From NCBI RefSeq assembly GCF_030698125.1, contig NZ_JAUYNV010000010.1:53914-117913 (forward strand): a stretch of DNA of 64,000 nt, written 5' to 3'. The notes beneath the pieces are model-generated. The model had not been told where the DNA came from, did no database searches, and saw only the letters and a program-made list of their open reading frames with translations. The DNA comes from Methyloversatilis sp. (lineage in GTDB: Bacteria; Pseudomonadota; Gammaproteobacteria; Burkholderiales; Rhodocyclaceae). Position numbers and translations under genes: made by a program. Positions 37,609 through 46,630 of this stretch are shown here, piece after piece (position 1 is the stretch's first letter; each line of letters begins with the position of its first letter).

Positions 37609-38544
37609 TCATCGGGCGATGTTCAGCTGCCCGGGATCAAGCATCAGGAAGCGGGCACACTGGCCGGCAGCGTGGTCGCCATCGTCGCTGACGATGATGA
37701 TTTTCGGATGGCTGTCGATGATGGCAGGGCAGATGCCCTCGGCACGTTCGAAGCCTGGCAAGCCTTCGACGTCGACGCGGTGTGCGGACTCGCCGGAAAT
37801 GCCGCTCCAGAACCAGAGGCGGAAATGCGCTGTTCCGCCCGCCACCGGGCCACTGCTGAGCAGGTAACCGCCCAGTGACGGAATGCGCGACAGGCTGCGC
37901 AGGCCGTCGCCGTCGAGATCGAGGGTGATCAGCGACGGCGCGATGCGCGGAGGCGCCCAGGCGTCGAACATCTCCGCGGTGTTTTCCAAGCTTGCGATCA
38001 ACGCCCGCCCATCCAGCAGCGGGCTGCGGAAACCGATCAGCAGGGTCTGGTCATCCGGGCCGAATTCCAGCGCCTCGATGTTCAGGCCGCCTTCGCGTTT
38101 CACTTCGCGCTTTCCGGCGGCGGCTTCGAGGACCGGGTGCGCCGCCAGCAGCGCCGGCTTCAATCCCTTGACGACCCTGGGTGCGACCACCCGACCCGCC
38201 TCGATCCGGAAGCGGACCAGCTTGTCGCGCGACGTCTTTTCATCCCCATCGCCGTCGCGCGAGTGCGACGTGACGGCATGGATGTTTCCCGCGTTGTCGA
38301 GCGCGATGCCTTCGAGATCATCCAGCTTCCAGAAATCGTCGCTGGAATCAAGCCAAGCTTCGAGCCAGCCCGGTCGCAGCGGTGTGCTGTCGACACCTCC
38401 GTCGGGCGCGATGCTCACCAGACTGAACGGACGCTGCCTTTCGTCTTCAAGCACCAGGAAGCGTCCGTCGGCCAGTTGCTGGATGGCGGACGGCTCGTGA
38501 ATGCCGGTGAGCGGCAGAAATGCGGGCGTATCGTGTGCAGTCAT
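37609..38544 (-). CDS. DUF3616 domain protein
   Basis: 311 residues from the ATG at 38544. Beta-propeller-like repeat composition with phrases such as LDDLEGIALD, GGLNIEALEFGPDD, FRSPLLDGRALI and ITLDLDGDGLRS, as in the DUF3616 family; no enzymatic function is established for it. There is no obvious signal peptide from this start. It reads against thioredoxin and is separated from ychF by a terminator. Confidence 0.75.
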   Translation of the reverse strand: MTAHDTPAFLPLTGIHEPSAIQQLADGRFLVLEDERQRPFSLVSIAPDGGVDSTPLRPGWLEAWLDSSDDFWKLDDLEGIALDNAGNIHAVTSHSRDGDGDEKTSRDKLVRFRIEAGRVVAPRVVKGLKPALLAAHPVLEAAAGKREVKREGGLNIEALEFGPDDQTLLIGFRSPLLDGRALIASLENTAEMFDAWAPPRIAPSLITLDLDGDGLRSLSRIPSLGGYLLSSGPVAGGTAHFRLWFWSGISGESAHRVDVEGLPGFERAEGICPAIIDSHPKIIIVSDDGDHAAGQCARFLMLDPGQLNIAR

Positions 38545-38681
38545 GACTTCGCGGCCTCTGGGGTCTGGGGTCACATGAACGCGCGCGCGGAAACATCCGC
38601 TGGCGCACCGGACGATCAGGCACGATAGTCTTTCCGGGCCACTGCGGGTTGAGTCAGCGCCACGCAAGGCCGCAACAGACA

Positions 38682-38715
38682 AAAACCCCTGTATCCGAAG
38701 GATTACAGGGGTTTT
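38682..38715 (-). terminator. Terminator downstream of ychF
   Basis: A perfect 12-bp stem AAAACCCCTGTA / TACAGGGGTTTT (38682-38693 with 38704-38715) around a 10-base loop. Read on the minus strand it ends in five T residues. The A/T-flanked stem could also work in the other direction. Confidence 0.88.
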
Positions 38716-38748
38716 CGCGTCGTGCAGGGCGTTGCGGCGGCGGGACCG

Positions 38749-39840
38749 TCAGACGTTGAACAGGAAATTGAGTACGTCGCCGTCCTTCACCACGTATTCC
38801 TTGCCTTCGGCGCGCATCTTGCCGGCTTCCTTCGCACCGTGTTCGCCCTTGAAGGCGATGAAGTCGTCAAACGCAATGGTCTGGGCGCGGATGAAGCCGC
38901 GTTCGAAGTCGGTATGGATGACACCCGCGGCCTGCGGTGCGGTGTCGCCCTTGTGGATGGTCCAGGCGCGCACTTCCTTCACGCCGGCGGTGAAGTAGGT
39001 CTGCAGTCCGAGCAGGTCGTAGCCGGCGCGGATGAGCCGGTTCAGGCCCGGCTCGTCCAGGCCGAGATCGCTGAGGAAGGCCATCTTGTCGGCGTCGTCC
39101 AGATCGGCCAGTTCGGCTTCGATCTTGGCGCACAGCGCCACGACCGGCGCGCCCTCTTTCGCAGCGTGCTCGCGCAGGCGGTCGAGGTAGGGGTTGTTCT
39201 GGAAGCCGCCTTCGTCGACGTTGCCGACGTACATCGCCGGCTTGAGCGTCATCAGGCACAGCGGTTTGAGCAACAGTTTTTCATCGTCGCTCAGCGCCAG
39301 CGTGCGCGCGGGGTTGCCGTCATTGAGGTGCGGCAGCATCTTTTCCAGCACGGCGCACAGCTTCTGCGCGTCCTTGTCTCCGGCGCGCGCCTTCTTCGTG
39401 TCGCGGTTGAGCGTGCGCTCGACCACGGCGAGGTCGGACAGGCCAAGTTCGGTCACGATGGTTTCGATGTCGGCAATCGGATCGACGCGACCATTCACGT
39501 GCACGACGTTTTCATCGTCGAAACAGCGCACGACATTCACGATGGCATCGGTTTCACGGATGTTGGCGAGGAACTGGTTGCCCAGGCCTTCACCCTTGCT
39601 CGCGCCGGCGACCAGACCTGCAATGTCCACGAACTCGACGATGGCCGGCTGGATCTTCTGCGGCTTGACGATTTCCGACAGCGCGGCGAGGCGCGGATCC
39701 GGCACCTCGACGATGCCCACATTGGGCTCGATCGTGCAGAACGGGTAGTTCTCCGCTGCGATGCCGGCCTTGGTCAGCGCGTTGAACAGAGTGGATTTGC
39801 CGACGTTGGGCAGACCGACGATGCCGCATTTGAGGCTCAT
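38749..39840 (-). CDS. ychF: Ribosome-binding ATPase YchF (OLA1-type)
   Basis: 363 residues, full length. G1 is [15 protein letters not shown]3 region [16 protein letters not shown], and a C-terminal TGS-like domain ends DVLNFLFNV as is typical. Prefers ATP over GTP because the NKxD motif is altered in the family. Its ATG overlaps the pth stop by four bases. Confidence 0.96.
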   Translation of the reverse strand: MSLKCGIVGLPNVGKSTLFNALTKAGIAAENYPFCTIEPNVGIVEVPDPRLAALSEIVKPQKIQPAIVEFVDIAGLVAGASKGEGLGNQFLANIRETDAIVNVVRCFDDENVVHVNGRVDPIADIETIVTELGLSDLAVVERTLNRDTKKARAGDKDAQKLCAVLEKMLPHLNDGNPARTLALSDDEKLLLKPLCLMTLKPAMYVGNVDEGGFQNNPYLDRLREHAAKEGAPVVALCAKIEAELADLDDADKMAFLSDLGLDEPGLNRLIRAGYDLLGLQTYFTAGVKEVRAWTIHKGDTAPQAAGVIHTDFERGFIRAQTIAFDDFIAFKGEHGAKEAGKMRAEGKEYVVKDGDVLNFLFNV

Positions 39841-40457
39841 GAGGGGGTTCCTTGTTTGGGCGGCTTTGCATTGAGCAGGGTGGACACGCGCGTCCAGTCA
39901 CCGGCTGCGATCATCGGCCAGGCGTCGAGCGCACGCCCGATGGCGGCATCGATGTCGCGCTGTTCGTCGGCGCGCGGCCGGTGCAGCACATAGTCGGCGA
40001 CTTCCGCACCCGGCGCCAGCTGGCGCGGGTGGCCGATGCCGATGCGCAGGCGCCAGTAATCGTGGGTGGCCAGATGGGCGCTGATGTCCTTCAAGCCGTT
40101 GTGCCCGCCGAGACCGCCGCCGAATTTCAGGCGCAGCTCGCCCGGCAGCACATCGAGTTCGTCCTGTACGACCAGTATCTCGGCCGGTTCGATGCGGTAG
40201 AAGCGCGCGAGCGCGCCGACCGACTGGCCGGACCGGTTCATGAAGGTCTGCGGCAGCAACACGATGATGCCGTCGGTGCGCGAACTCCCGACCAGGCCGT
40301 TGAAACGCGCTTCACGATTCAACGTGATGCCGAGCTTGCGTGCCAGCTGCTCACAAAACCAAAACCCGGCGTTGTGCCGGGTTTCGGAATACTCCGGACC
40401 GGGGTTGCCCAGTCCGACGACGAGCCGGGGCACGGCTTTGGCACCGTTCCCGGACAT
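39837..40457 (-). CDS. pth: Peptidyl-tRNA hydrolase
   Basis: 206 residues. [21 protein letters not shown] contains the substrate-binding Asn and catalytic His; [15 protein letters not shown] and [12 protein letters not shown] are the other family motifs. Releases tRNA from prematurely ended peptides. Part of prs-rplY-pth-ychF, transcribed on the minus strand. Confidence 0.96.
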   Translation of the reverse strand: MSGNGAKAVPRLVVGLGNPGPEYSETRHNAGFWFCEQLARKLGITLNREARFNGLVGSSRTDGIIVLLPQTFMNRSGQSVGALARFYRIEPAEILVVQDELDVLPGELRLKFGGGLGGHNGLKDISAHLATHDYWRLRIGIGHPRQLAPGAEVADYVLHRPRADEQRDIDAAIGRALDAWPMIAAGDWTRVSTLLNAKPPKQGTPS

Positions 40458-40466
40458 CGCTTGCGA

Positions 40467-41078
40467 TTACTTCTCGGCTTCGCCGTCGGTGGCGGCAGCT
40501 TCGTCGGACTTGGCGCCGCGCGGCAGCGTCAGCGTCACGACGACCGGGTCAGTGCCGTGCACGATGATTTCGACGCCAGCCGGCAACGGAATCTGCGACA
40601 CGTGAACCGACTGACCGACCGACAGGCCGGACAGATCGATTTCCAGGAATTCCGGCAGCGCGCTGGGCAGGCACTTGATGTCGATTTCGTTCATCACGTG
40701 CGATACGACTCCGCCCTGCATCTTCACGCCCGGTGCGTTCTCGGCGTTGACGAAGTGCAGCGGCACCTTGGTGTGCAGCTCGTGCGTCAGGTCGACACGC
40801 TGGAAATCGACGTGCATGACCTGCTGGCGATAGGCGTGCATCTGCGTGTCACGCAGCAGCACCGATTCCTTCTTGCCGCCGACATTGATGGTCAGCACCG
40901 ACGCGTGGAACGCTTCCTTGCGCAGGGCGTGGAAGATTTCGTTGTGGTCGAGCGTGATCGGCAGCGCCGGTTCGGTGCCACCGTAGATGATGGCCGGCAC
41001 TTGCGATGCGCGACGCAGGCGGCGGCTCGCTCCGGTGCCCTGTGCTTCGCGCGTATTCGCGTTGAGTTCGATAGACAT
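40467..41078 (-). CDS. rplY: 50S ribosomal protein L25 / general stress protein Ctc
   Basis: 203 residues: an N-terminal L25 5S-rRNA-binding domain (NANTREAQGTGASRRLRRA) and the C-terminal TL5 beta domain (about 100-190), ending in an acidic Ala/Glu tail. The long Ctc form is normal in betaproteobacteria. A short GC stem (41098-41104 with 41113-41119) lies in its leader. Confidence 0.95.
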   Translation of the reverse strand: MSIELNANTREAQGTGASRRLRRASQVPAIIYGGTEPALPITLDHNEIFHALRKEAFHASVLTINVGGKKESVLLRDTQMHAYRQQVMHVDFQRVDLTHELHTKVPLHFVNAENAPGVKMQGGVVSHVMNEIDIKCLPSALPEFLEIDLSGLSVGQSVHVSQIPLPAGVEIIVHGTDPVVVTLTLPRGAKSDEAAATDGEAEK

Positions 41079-41146
41079 GATGACTCCAGGTAGATGAAGC
41101 CGCCCGCGACCAGGCGGCTGGGGTGTCCCGCTTCAGAGAACGATGT

Positions 41147-42097
41147 TCATTCCATGAAGAGGGACGAAACGGATTCTTCGTTGCTGATGCGCAACAGGGT
41201 TTCGGCCAGCAGTTCGGCAATCGACACCACACGGATCTTGCCGCTGGCCTGCGCGGCCGGCGACAGCGGGATGGTGTCGGTGACGACCAGCTGGTCGAGA
41301 TCGGACTGTTCGATGCGGCTCACCGCATCACCGGACAGCACCGCGTGGGTACAGTAGGCGAGCACACCGGCTGCGCCGTTTTCCTTCAGTGCCTGCGCCG
41401 CCTTGCACAGCGTGCCGGCGGTATCGACCATGTCATCCATGATGACGCAGGTGCGGCCGGACACGTCGCCGATGATGTTCATCACTTCCGACACGTTCGC
41501 CTTCGGACGGCGCTTGTCGATGATGGCGAGATCGCACTCGAGACGCTTGGCGAAGGCGCGCGCGCGCACCACACCGCCGACGTCAGGCGACACCGCCATC
41601 ATGTTCGGGTATTCCTTCTTCCAGATGTCGCCCAGCAGGATGGGCGTGGCGTAGATGTTGTCCACCGGAATGTCGAAGAAGCCCTGGATCTGGTCAGCGT
41701 GCAGGTCAACCGTCAGCAGACGCTGCACACCCACGGCCTGCAGCATGTTGGCGACCACCTTGGCGGTAATCGGCACGCGCGCGCTGCGTGGTCGGCGGTC
41801 CTGCCGGGCGTAGCCGAAATAGGGCATCGCGGCCGTGATGCGACCGGCCGATGCGCGCTTCAGGGCATCGACCAGAATCACCAGTTCCATCAGGTTGTCG
41901 TTGGTCGGTGCGCCTGTCGGCTGCAGCACGAACACGTCCTTGCCGCGGACGTTTTCGAGGATTTCGACATTCACTTCGCCATCGGAGAAGCGCCCGACCT
42001 GGGCGCGTCCGAGCGACATGTTCAGCCGCTTGGCCACATCCGCCGCCAGTTTCGGGTTGGCGTTGCCGGTAAAGATCATCAGGCTGTCGTAAGCCAT
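41147..42097 (-). CDS. prs: Ribose-phosphate pyrophosphokinase
   Basis: 316 residues from the ATG at 42097 with GCGAGG upstream; the in-frame codons above are not used. Makes PRPP for nucleotide, histidine and tryptophan synthesis. Key stretches: [32 protein letters not shown] and the PRPP loop [10 protein letters not shown]. Classic context between tRNA-Gln and rplY. Confidence 0.97.
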   Translation of the reverse strand: MAYDSLMIFTGNANPKLAADVAKRLNMSLGRAQVGRFSDGEVNVEILENVRGKDVFVLQPTGAPTNDNLMELVILVDALKRASAGRITAAMPYFGYARQDRRPRSARVPITAKVVANMLQAVGVQRLLTVDLHADQIQGFFDIPVDNIYATPILLGDIWKKEYPNMMAVSPDVGGVVRARAFAKRLECDLAIIDKRRPKANVSEVMNIIGDVSGRTCVIMDDMVDTAGTLCKAAQALKENGAAGVLAYCTHAVLSGDAVSRIEQSDLDQLVVTDTIPLSPAAQASGKIRVVSIAELLAETLLRISNEESVSSLFME

Positions 42098-42189
42098 GCT
42101 GCCTCGCGATACGTGGTGAAAGCTCAACTTTAGACCGGGCCGGCCGGCACTGCCCGCATCGGCAACCCGCCGACGCCCTTAAAACAACT

Positions 42190-42222
42190 CGGGCAGACCC
42201 GCATGCGCTGCGAGTCTGCCCG
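42190..42222 (-). terminator. Hairpin downstream of tRNA-Gln, probable terminator
   Basis: CGGGCAGAC pairs perfectly with GTCTGCCCG over a 15-base loop. On the minus strand it is followed by AGTTGTTTT, a weak T-tract. It would separate the tRNA from prs. Confidence 0.6.
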
Positions 42223-42230
42223 ATGCAATC

Positions 42231-42307
42231 TGGCTGAGGAGGAAGGATTCGAACCTTCGCATGCCGGAATCAAAATCCGGTGCCTTAACCAACTTGGCGA
42301 CTCCCCA
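42231..42307 (-). tRNA. tRNA-Gln (anticodon TTG)
   Basis: 77 bases on the minus strand with encoded 3' CCA. The anticodon stem CCGGA / TCCGG encloses TTTTGAT, giving TTG; the T arm contains GGTTCGAATCC; the acceptor starts TGGGGAG, as in glutamine tRNAs. The D loop has GTTGGTTAA. Confidence 0.96.
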
Positions 42308-42373
42308 AAACTGCTGCAATGCCTTTACGGCATCACTCTTCAAAGCTGTACTGCGTAGTCCTTGCTGCCGCCC

Positions 42374-43294
42374 TTACTGCCCTGCCTCGTCGCCGATCAT
42401 TTTGCCGTACAGCGGATGGACATCAACGCCGCATGCAACGAATCCCCGCCAGCCTTCAGGCCAGCGCGCCGACATCGTTGCCAACACCGTTTCGGCCTGT
42501 TCGCGCGTCGCGCACTGTGCGAACACGCAAGCACCCGACCCGGACATCCGCACCTCCTGCTCGCCGACTTCATCGCCGAGAAGCCGGATCGCCTGCGCCA
42601 CCGCCGCGTAGTAAATCGCGGCTACGGGCTGGAGATCATTGCGACCAAAAAGTCTTTGCTGAGCAGCGACCTCAGCAAAGTCCGCTATTTTGCAAGGTTC
42701 GGTATTTCGTGTCAATTCCGGTGCGGCGAAAATGCGTGGCGTCGGCACCGACACGCCGGGCGCGACGACGACGTAGGCCGCCGCCGGCAGCGCAACCGCC
42801 TGCAGCTGTTCGCCGACGCCTTCTGCGAAGGCAGACCGGCCGAACACGAATACCGGCACATCTGCGCCCAGCCGCAAGCCGAGCGCCTGCAGGCGCGCCC
42901 GCGGAAGATCGAGCTGCCACAGGCGATTCAGCGCGATCAGCACGGTGGCGGCATCCGAGCTGCCGCCACCCAGACCGCCACCCATCGGCAGGCGCTTTTC
43001 GAGCTCGATGTCCGCACCATGCGTGCAGCCGGTTTCCGACTGCAGAAGTCGCGCCGCGCGTACGCACAGATCGTCTTCCTCGGCGACATCTTCAAGCGGA
43101 TTGATGCGCCGGATGGCGCCGTCGGCGCGCTGTGTGAAGCGCAGACGGTCGCCGAAATCGAGAAAGCGGAAGGCGGTCTGCAGCAGGTGGTAACCATCGG
43201 GCCGGCGGCCGATCACATGCAGGAACAGGTTGATCTTGGCCGGTGCATCGAGCCAGACGCCCCAATCGACTGCGTGGGTCTCGGCAACACTCAT
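42374..43294 (-). CDS. ispE: 4-diphosphocytidyl-2-C-methyl-D-erythritol kinase
   Basis: 306 residues. GHMP kinase of the MEP isoprenoid pathway. The start region PAKINLFLHVIGRRPDGYH, the ATP loop PMGGGLGGGSSDAA and the late MSGSGACVF are diagnostic. Located 10 bases after lolB, upstream of tRNA-Gln, as usual in betaproteobacteria. Confidence 0.96.
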   Translation of the reverse strand: MSVAETHAVDWGVWLDAPAKINLFLHVIGRRPDGYHLLQTAFRFLDFGDRLRFTQRADGAIRRINPLEDVAEEDDLCVRAARLLQSETGCTHGADIELEKRLPMGGGLGGGSSDAATVLIALNRLWQLDLPRARLQALGLRLGADVPVFVFGRSAFAEGVGEQLQAVALPAAAYVVVAPGVSVPTPRIFAAPELTRNTEPCKIADFAEVAAQQRLFGRNDLQPVAAIYYAAVAQAIRLLGDEVGEQEVRMSGSGACVFAQCATREQAETVLATMSARWPEGWRGFVACGVDVHPLYGKMIGDEAGQ

Positions 43295-43304
43295 CGGGTG
43301 GCGC

Positions 43305-43898
43305 TCACTTCACCGGACTCCACTCGTCGATCAGCAGCCGGAATGAATGTTCGCCGTCGCTCGCTTCGATCAGACGCGGCAGCGCGTCCGCACTGTCGTC
43401 TTCGTAGCGGACGAACTCGACCCGCCAGCCGCGTTCCGTCAGCGCGGCGATGCGACCGGCCCCGTCACGCGACGTGACCGATGCACCGCCCGGCCGCCCG
43501 GTGACCCAGTAGGCGGCACCCGTCAGCGGAATGTCGGCCCCGAACGCGGCGCGCGCCAGTTCGTCCAGCGTGGCTGCGCGGGTGACGCGCTGGCCGTCAT
43601 CGACCAGACGAACGCCGCTGGCGTCCCGGGTCAGCTGGGCCAGCACCTTGCCGAGCGGACCATTGATCTGAAGCTCGTCGCGATCCTGCGCGTGCTGCCA
43701 GTCGAGGCTGGCGGAGGCGGACTGGTCCGGCCCCTTCACGACGAAGCGCCCGCTCAGGGAAAACGCAGCGGCGCGTTCATCGCGCGCCATGCTGCGGATC
43801 AGCGCATGTTCATCGAGGCTGACAGGTGGCCGCGTGGCGCATGCGGTCAGGGCCACTGCCCACGCGGCAACGAGCGCGATACGAACCGCAGGTCTCAC
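43305..43898 (-). CDS. lolB: Outer-membrane lipoprotein insertion protein LolB
   Basis: 198 residues from a GTG at 43898 that overlaps the stop of the TPR gene (GTGA). A lipoprotein signal ends in the lipobox LTAC. FSLSGRFVVKG and the C-terminal VEFVRYED match LolB, which receives lipoproteins from LolA and inserts them into the outer membrane. The longer frame upstream lies inside the TPR gene. Confidence 0.85.
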   Translation of the reverse strand: MRPAVRIALVAAWAVALTACATRPPVSLDEHALIRSMARDERAAAFSLSGRFVVKGPDQSASASLDWQHAQDRDELQINGPLGKVLAQLTRDASGVRLVDDGQRVTRAATLDELARAAFGADIPLTGAAYWVTGRPGGASVTSRDGAGRIAALTERGWRVEFVRYEDDSADALPRLIEASDGEHSFRLLIDEWSPVK

Positions 43899-45631
43899 GG
43901 AACGAAGCGCTTGATCGTCGATTCGAGCGCTGCATTGTCCGGGTGCTGGGCGGCCACGGCACGCCACAGTTTCACCGCGTCTTCCTTCTGCCCGAGCAGC
44001 CACTTCACTTCACCCAGATGGGCGGCGATTTCCGGGTCGGGGCGGATCGCGAACGCGCGCTCGAGATAGGTCAGCGCGCCGTTCAAGTCACCGCGCCGGA
44101 ACATGACCCAGCCCATGCTGTCGAGAATGAACGGGTCATCGGGCGCCAGTTCAAGCCCCTTGGCGATCAGCGTCTGCGCTTCGTCAAGGCGGATGTTGCG
44201 CTCGGCGAGCGAGTAACCGAGCGCGTTGTAGGCATGCGCGTGATCCGGCTTGACTTCGATCAGGCGGCGCAGCCGCTGTTCGGCAATCTCGATACGGTTG
44301 TCGCGCTCGGCCAGCATGGCTGTTTCGTACAACAGCTCGGGCTGGTCCGGTTCCGCTGTCAGCGCCGCCTCGAGCACCGCCTCGGCTTCTTCGCCGCGGT
44401 TGGCATCGCGCAACAGCTGGAATTCGAGCATGGCCGAACGCGACTTGCTGCCGCCCGGCCGGTCAGCCAGCTGGCGCAGGTGGGCGCGAGCATCTTCGAT
44501 GCGCCCCATGCGGCTGAGCAGAAGCACATAACGCCCTTGCGCGCCCAGGTAGTGGTCGCCCTGGCCGACCTGCTGGTACCAGTTGAGCGCGTCTTCGTTC
44601 TCCTTCAGTTCTTCGGCCAGCTGCGCGAGGTAGAGCTTGACCAGATTCGGGTCCTGGTAGCGCATGCCCAGCAGTTTGGTGAAGTAACCCTGGGCACCCT
44701 TGTAGTCCTGCGTCTGCATCGCCAGCACGCCGACGGCAAACACCACATCTGCGTTGTCCGGTGCACCGCCGAGCAGGATTTCGAACTGCTTTCGCGCACC
44801 CGCGTAGTTGCGCTCGGCGACCAGCAGGCGGGCGAACTGCATGCGCACTTCGCGCGCGTCCGGGTAGCGCTTGAGGTGCTGTTCCATCAATTTGCGCGCT
44901 GCCAGCGGGTCTGATTCGGCGGTTGCCTGGGCGCGCAACAACAGCCCGGCTTCCCATTCCGGCCGGAGTTCATTGGCGCGGATCGCCGATTCGAGCGCCC
45001 GCTTCGGCTCGCGCGCCACCATGGCCGCCTGCGCGCGGGCAAAGTGCGCTTCGGGAAGGGTGATATAGGGTTCGGTCAGCCGCTCGACCATGCGCATGGC
45101 TTCAGCCTTGTCGCTGAGGCGGCCGAGCACCCGGTTGAGCCGGAGCAGGCTTTCGCCGATCTGCGAACCTTCCTGCGCCAGCAGCGCGACCAGCTGCGGC
45201 TCGAGTTCCTGCGGCCGGTTGGCATTGACCAGCAGGCCGGACAGCATCTGCCGGGCCTGCACCGACTCCGGATCAAGTTCCAGCCAGAGCTGGGCCGCCT
45301 GCAGCGCAACTTCACTCTGCCGGCTGAAAGCGGCAATTTCGGCCGCGCGCTTGGCAATGCGCGGATCGCGCGTCGACTGCGCCAGATCCATGTAGGCAGA
45401 TGCCGAAAGGCCCAGTTCGCCGCGTTGCGCCGCGACTTCGCCCAGCAGCAACTGATAGGTGATCTGGCGTGTCAGCTCGACGTCGGGGAGCGGCGGAACA
45501 CGGGGCGCGACAACCACCGGTTCCGGTTGTTCGGCGACTGCGGCCGTGGCTGACGGCTTGCTGCCGGTCTGGGCGCAGGCGCCAAGCAGAAGCGGAAGTA
45601 CAAGTGCGAGCAGCAGGGGGCGGGTTGTCAT
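43895..45631 (-). CDS. TPR-repeat lipoprotein
   Basis: 578 residues with a lipoprotein signal (LLLALVLPLLLGAC) and tetratricopeptide repeats through most of the length, clearest near the C-terminus (AHAYNALGYSLAERNIRLDEA, DPFILDSMGWVMFRRGDLNGA). Lipid anchoring and coupling to lolB suggest envelope assembly or scaffolding, but no specific partner is known. Confidence 0.88.
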   Translation of the reverse strand: MTTRPLLLALVLPLLLGACAQTGSKPSATAAVAEQPEPVVVAPRVPPLPDVELTRQITYQLLLGEVAAQRGELGLSASAYMDLAQSTRDPRIAKRAAEIAAFSRQSEVALQAAQLWLELDPESVQARQMLSGLLVNANRPQELEPQLVALLAQEGSQIGESLLRLNRVLGRLSDKAEAMRMVERLTEPYITLPEAHFARAQAAMVAREPKRALESAIRANELRPEWEAGLLLRAQATAESDPLAARKLMEQHLKRYPDAREVRMQFARLLVAERNYAGARKQFEILLGGAPDNADVVFAVGVLAMQTQDYKGAQGYFTKLLGMRYQDPNLVKLYLAQLAEELKENEDALNWYQQVGQGDHYLGAQGRYVLLLSRMGRIEDARAHLRQLADRPGGSKSRSAMLEFQLLRDANRGEEAEAVLEAALTAEPDQPELLYETAMLAERDNRIEIAEQRLRRLIEVKPDHAHAYNALGYSLAERNIRLDEAQTLIAKGLELAPDDPFILDSMGWVMFRRGDLNGALTYLERAFAIRPDPEIAAHLGEVKWLLGQKEDAVKLWRAVAAQHPDNAALESTIKRFVP

Positions 45632-45770
45632 GGGCAGAATCGCCTGGTGGGTTCAGAGTACGCTTGCGCGGTTAAGGCCTTGGAGTACGCCGACCGGAAA
45701 TCGTTGCAGCCCCCGGCGCGTGATGGTATTCCAAATCCCGATTGGCCGTCGCGCACCTGCTTGTCGTTTC

Positions 45771-46583
45771 ATGCCTGAACTTCCGGAAGTTGAAATCACC
45801 CGTCGTGGTATCGCCGGCCCGCTGACCGGCCGCCGGATCGAGGCCTGCACCATCCGCAACGGCGCACTGCGCTGGCCGGTGCCGGCGCATCTCGCCCAAT
45901 CCCTTCCCGGACAGACGCTGCGCGACATCGACCGGCGCGCCAAATACCTGCTGCTGCGGCTGGACCATGGCACGCTGATCATTCATCTCGGCATGTCCGG
46001 CAGCCTGCGGGTGTTGCCAAGCGGCACGCCGCCCGAAAAGCATGACCATATCGATATCGTATTCGGTGACGCCACGCTGCGCCTGCGCGACCCGCGACGT
46101 TTTGGCGCCATGCTGTGGCACGACGGACCGGATGCGCACCATCCGCTGCTGGCCCACCTCGGACCGGAACCGCTGGGCGCCGATTTCAGCGCCGGGGCGC
46201 TGGCGAGCGCACTGGCGCATCGACGCTGCGCGGTCAAGCTGGCCATCATGGACAGTGCCGTGGTGGTCGGCGTCGGCAACATCTACGCTTCGGAAAGCCT
46301 GTTCCGGGCCCGCATCCGGCCAGGCAAGGCGGCGCACCGACTGACCGGCCCGCAGGTCGCCCGGCTGGCCGACGAAATCCGCCAGACGCTGCGCGACGCG
46401 CTGGCGGCCGGCGGCAGCACGCTGCGCGACTTCCTGCACACGGACGGCCAGCCGGGGTACTTCCAGCAAAGTTACTTCGTTTATGGCCGCGACGGCGAGG
46501 CATGCCGCGTGTGCGGAACCGCCATCCGCAGCCGTCGTCTGGGCAACCGATCGACTTTCTTCTGCACCGCATGCCAGAGATAG
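45771..46583 (+). CDS. mutM: Formamidopyrimidine-DNA glycosylase
   Basis: 270 residues. MPELPEVEIT gives the catalytic Pro/Glu, RRAKYLL the conserved Lys region, and the C-terminal zinc finger is CRVCG...FFCTACQR. Removes 8-oxoguanine and opens abasic sites. Divergent from the TPR gene across 139 bases. Confidence 0.96.
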   Translation: MPELPEVEITRRGIAGPLTGRRIEACTIRNGALRWPVPAHLAQSLPGQTLRDIDRRAKYLLLRLDHGTLIIHLGMSGSLRVLPSGTPPEKHDHIDIVFGDATLRLRDPRRFGAMLWHDGPDAHHPLLAHLGPEPLGADFSAGALASALAHRRCAVKLAIMDSAVVVGVGNIYASESLFRARIRPGKAAHRLTGPQVARLADEIRQTLRDALAAGGSTLRDFLHTDGQPGYFQQSYFVYGRDGEACRVCGTAIRSRRLGNRSTFFCTACQR

Positions 46584-46630
46584 CGCGCGCCGCGTGTGCT
46601 AGATTGCCAAGTGATTGAGTGGAGAGCGCA

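Noticed and set aside
38722..39993. 423-codon plus frame opposite ychF
   Set aside because: Shadow of a universally conserved gene.
41098..41119. Riboswitch or terminator in the rplY leader
   Set aside because: A single 7-bp stem without a T-tract or conserved core is too little.
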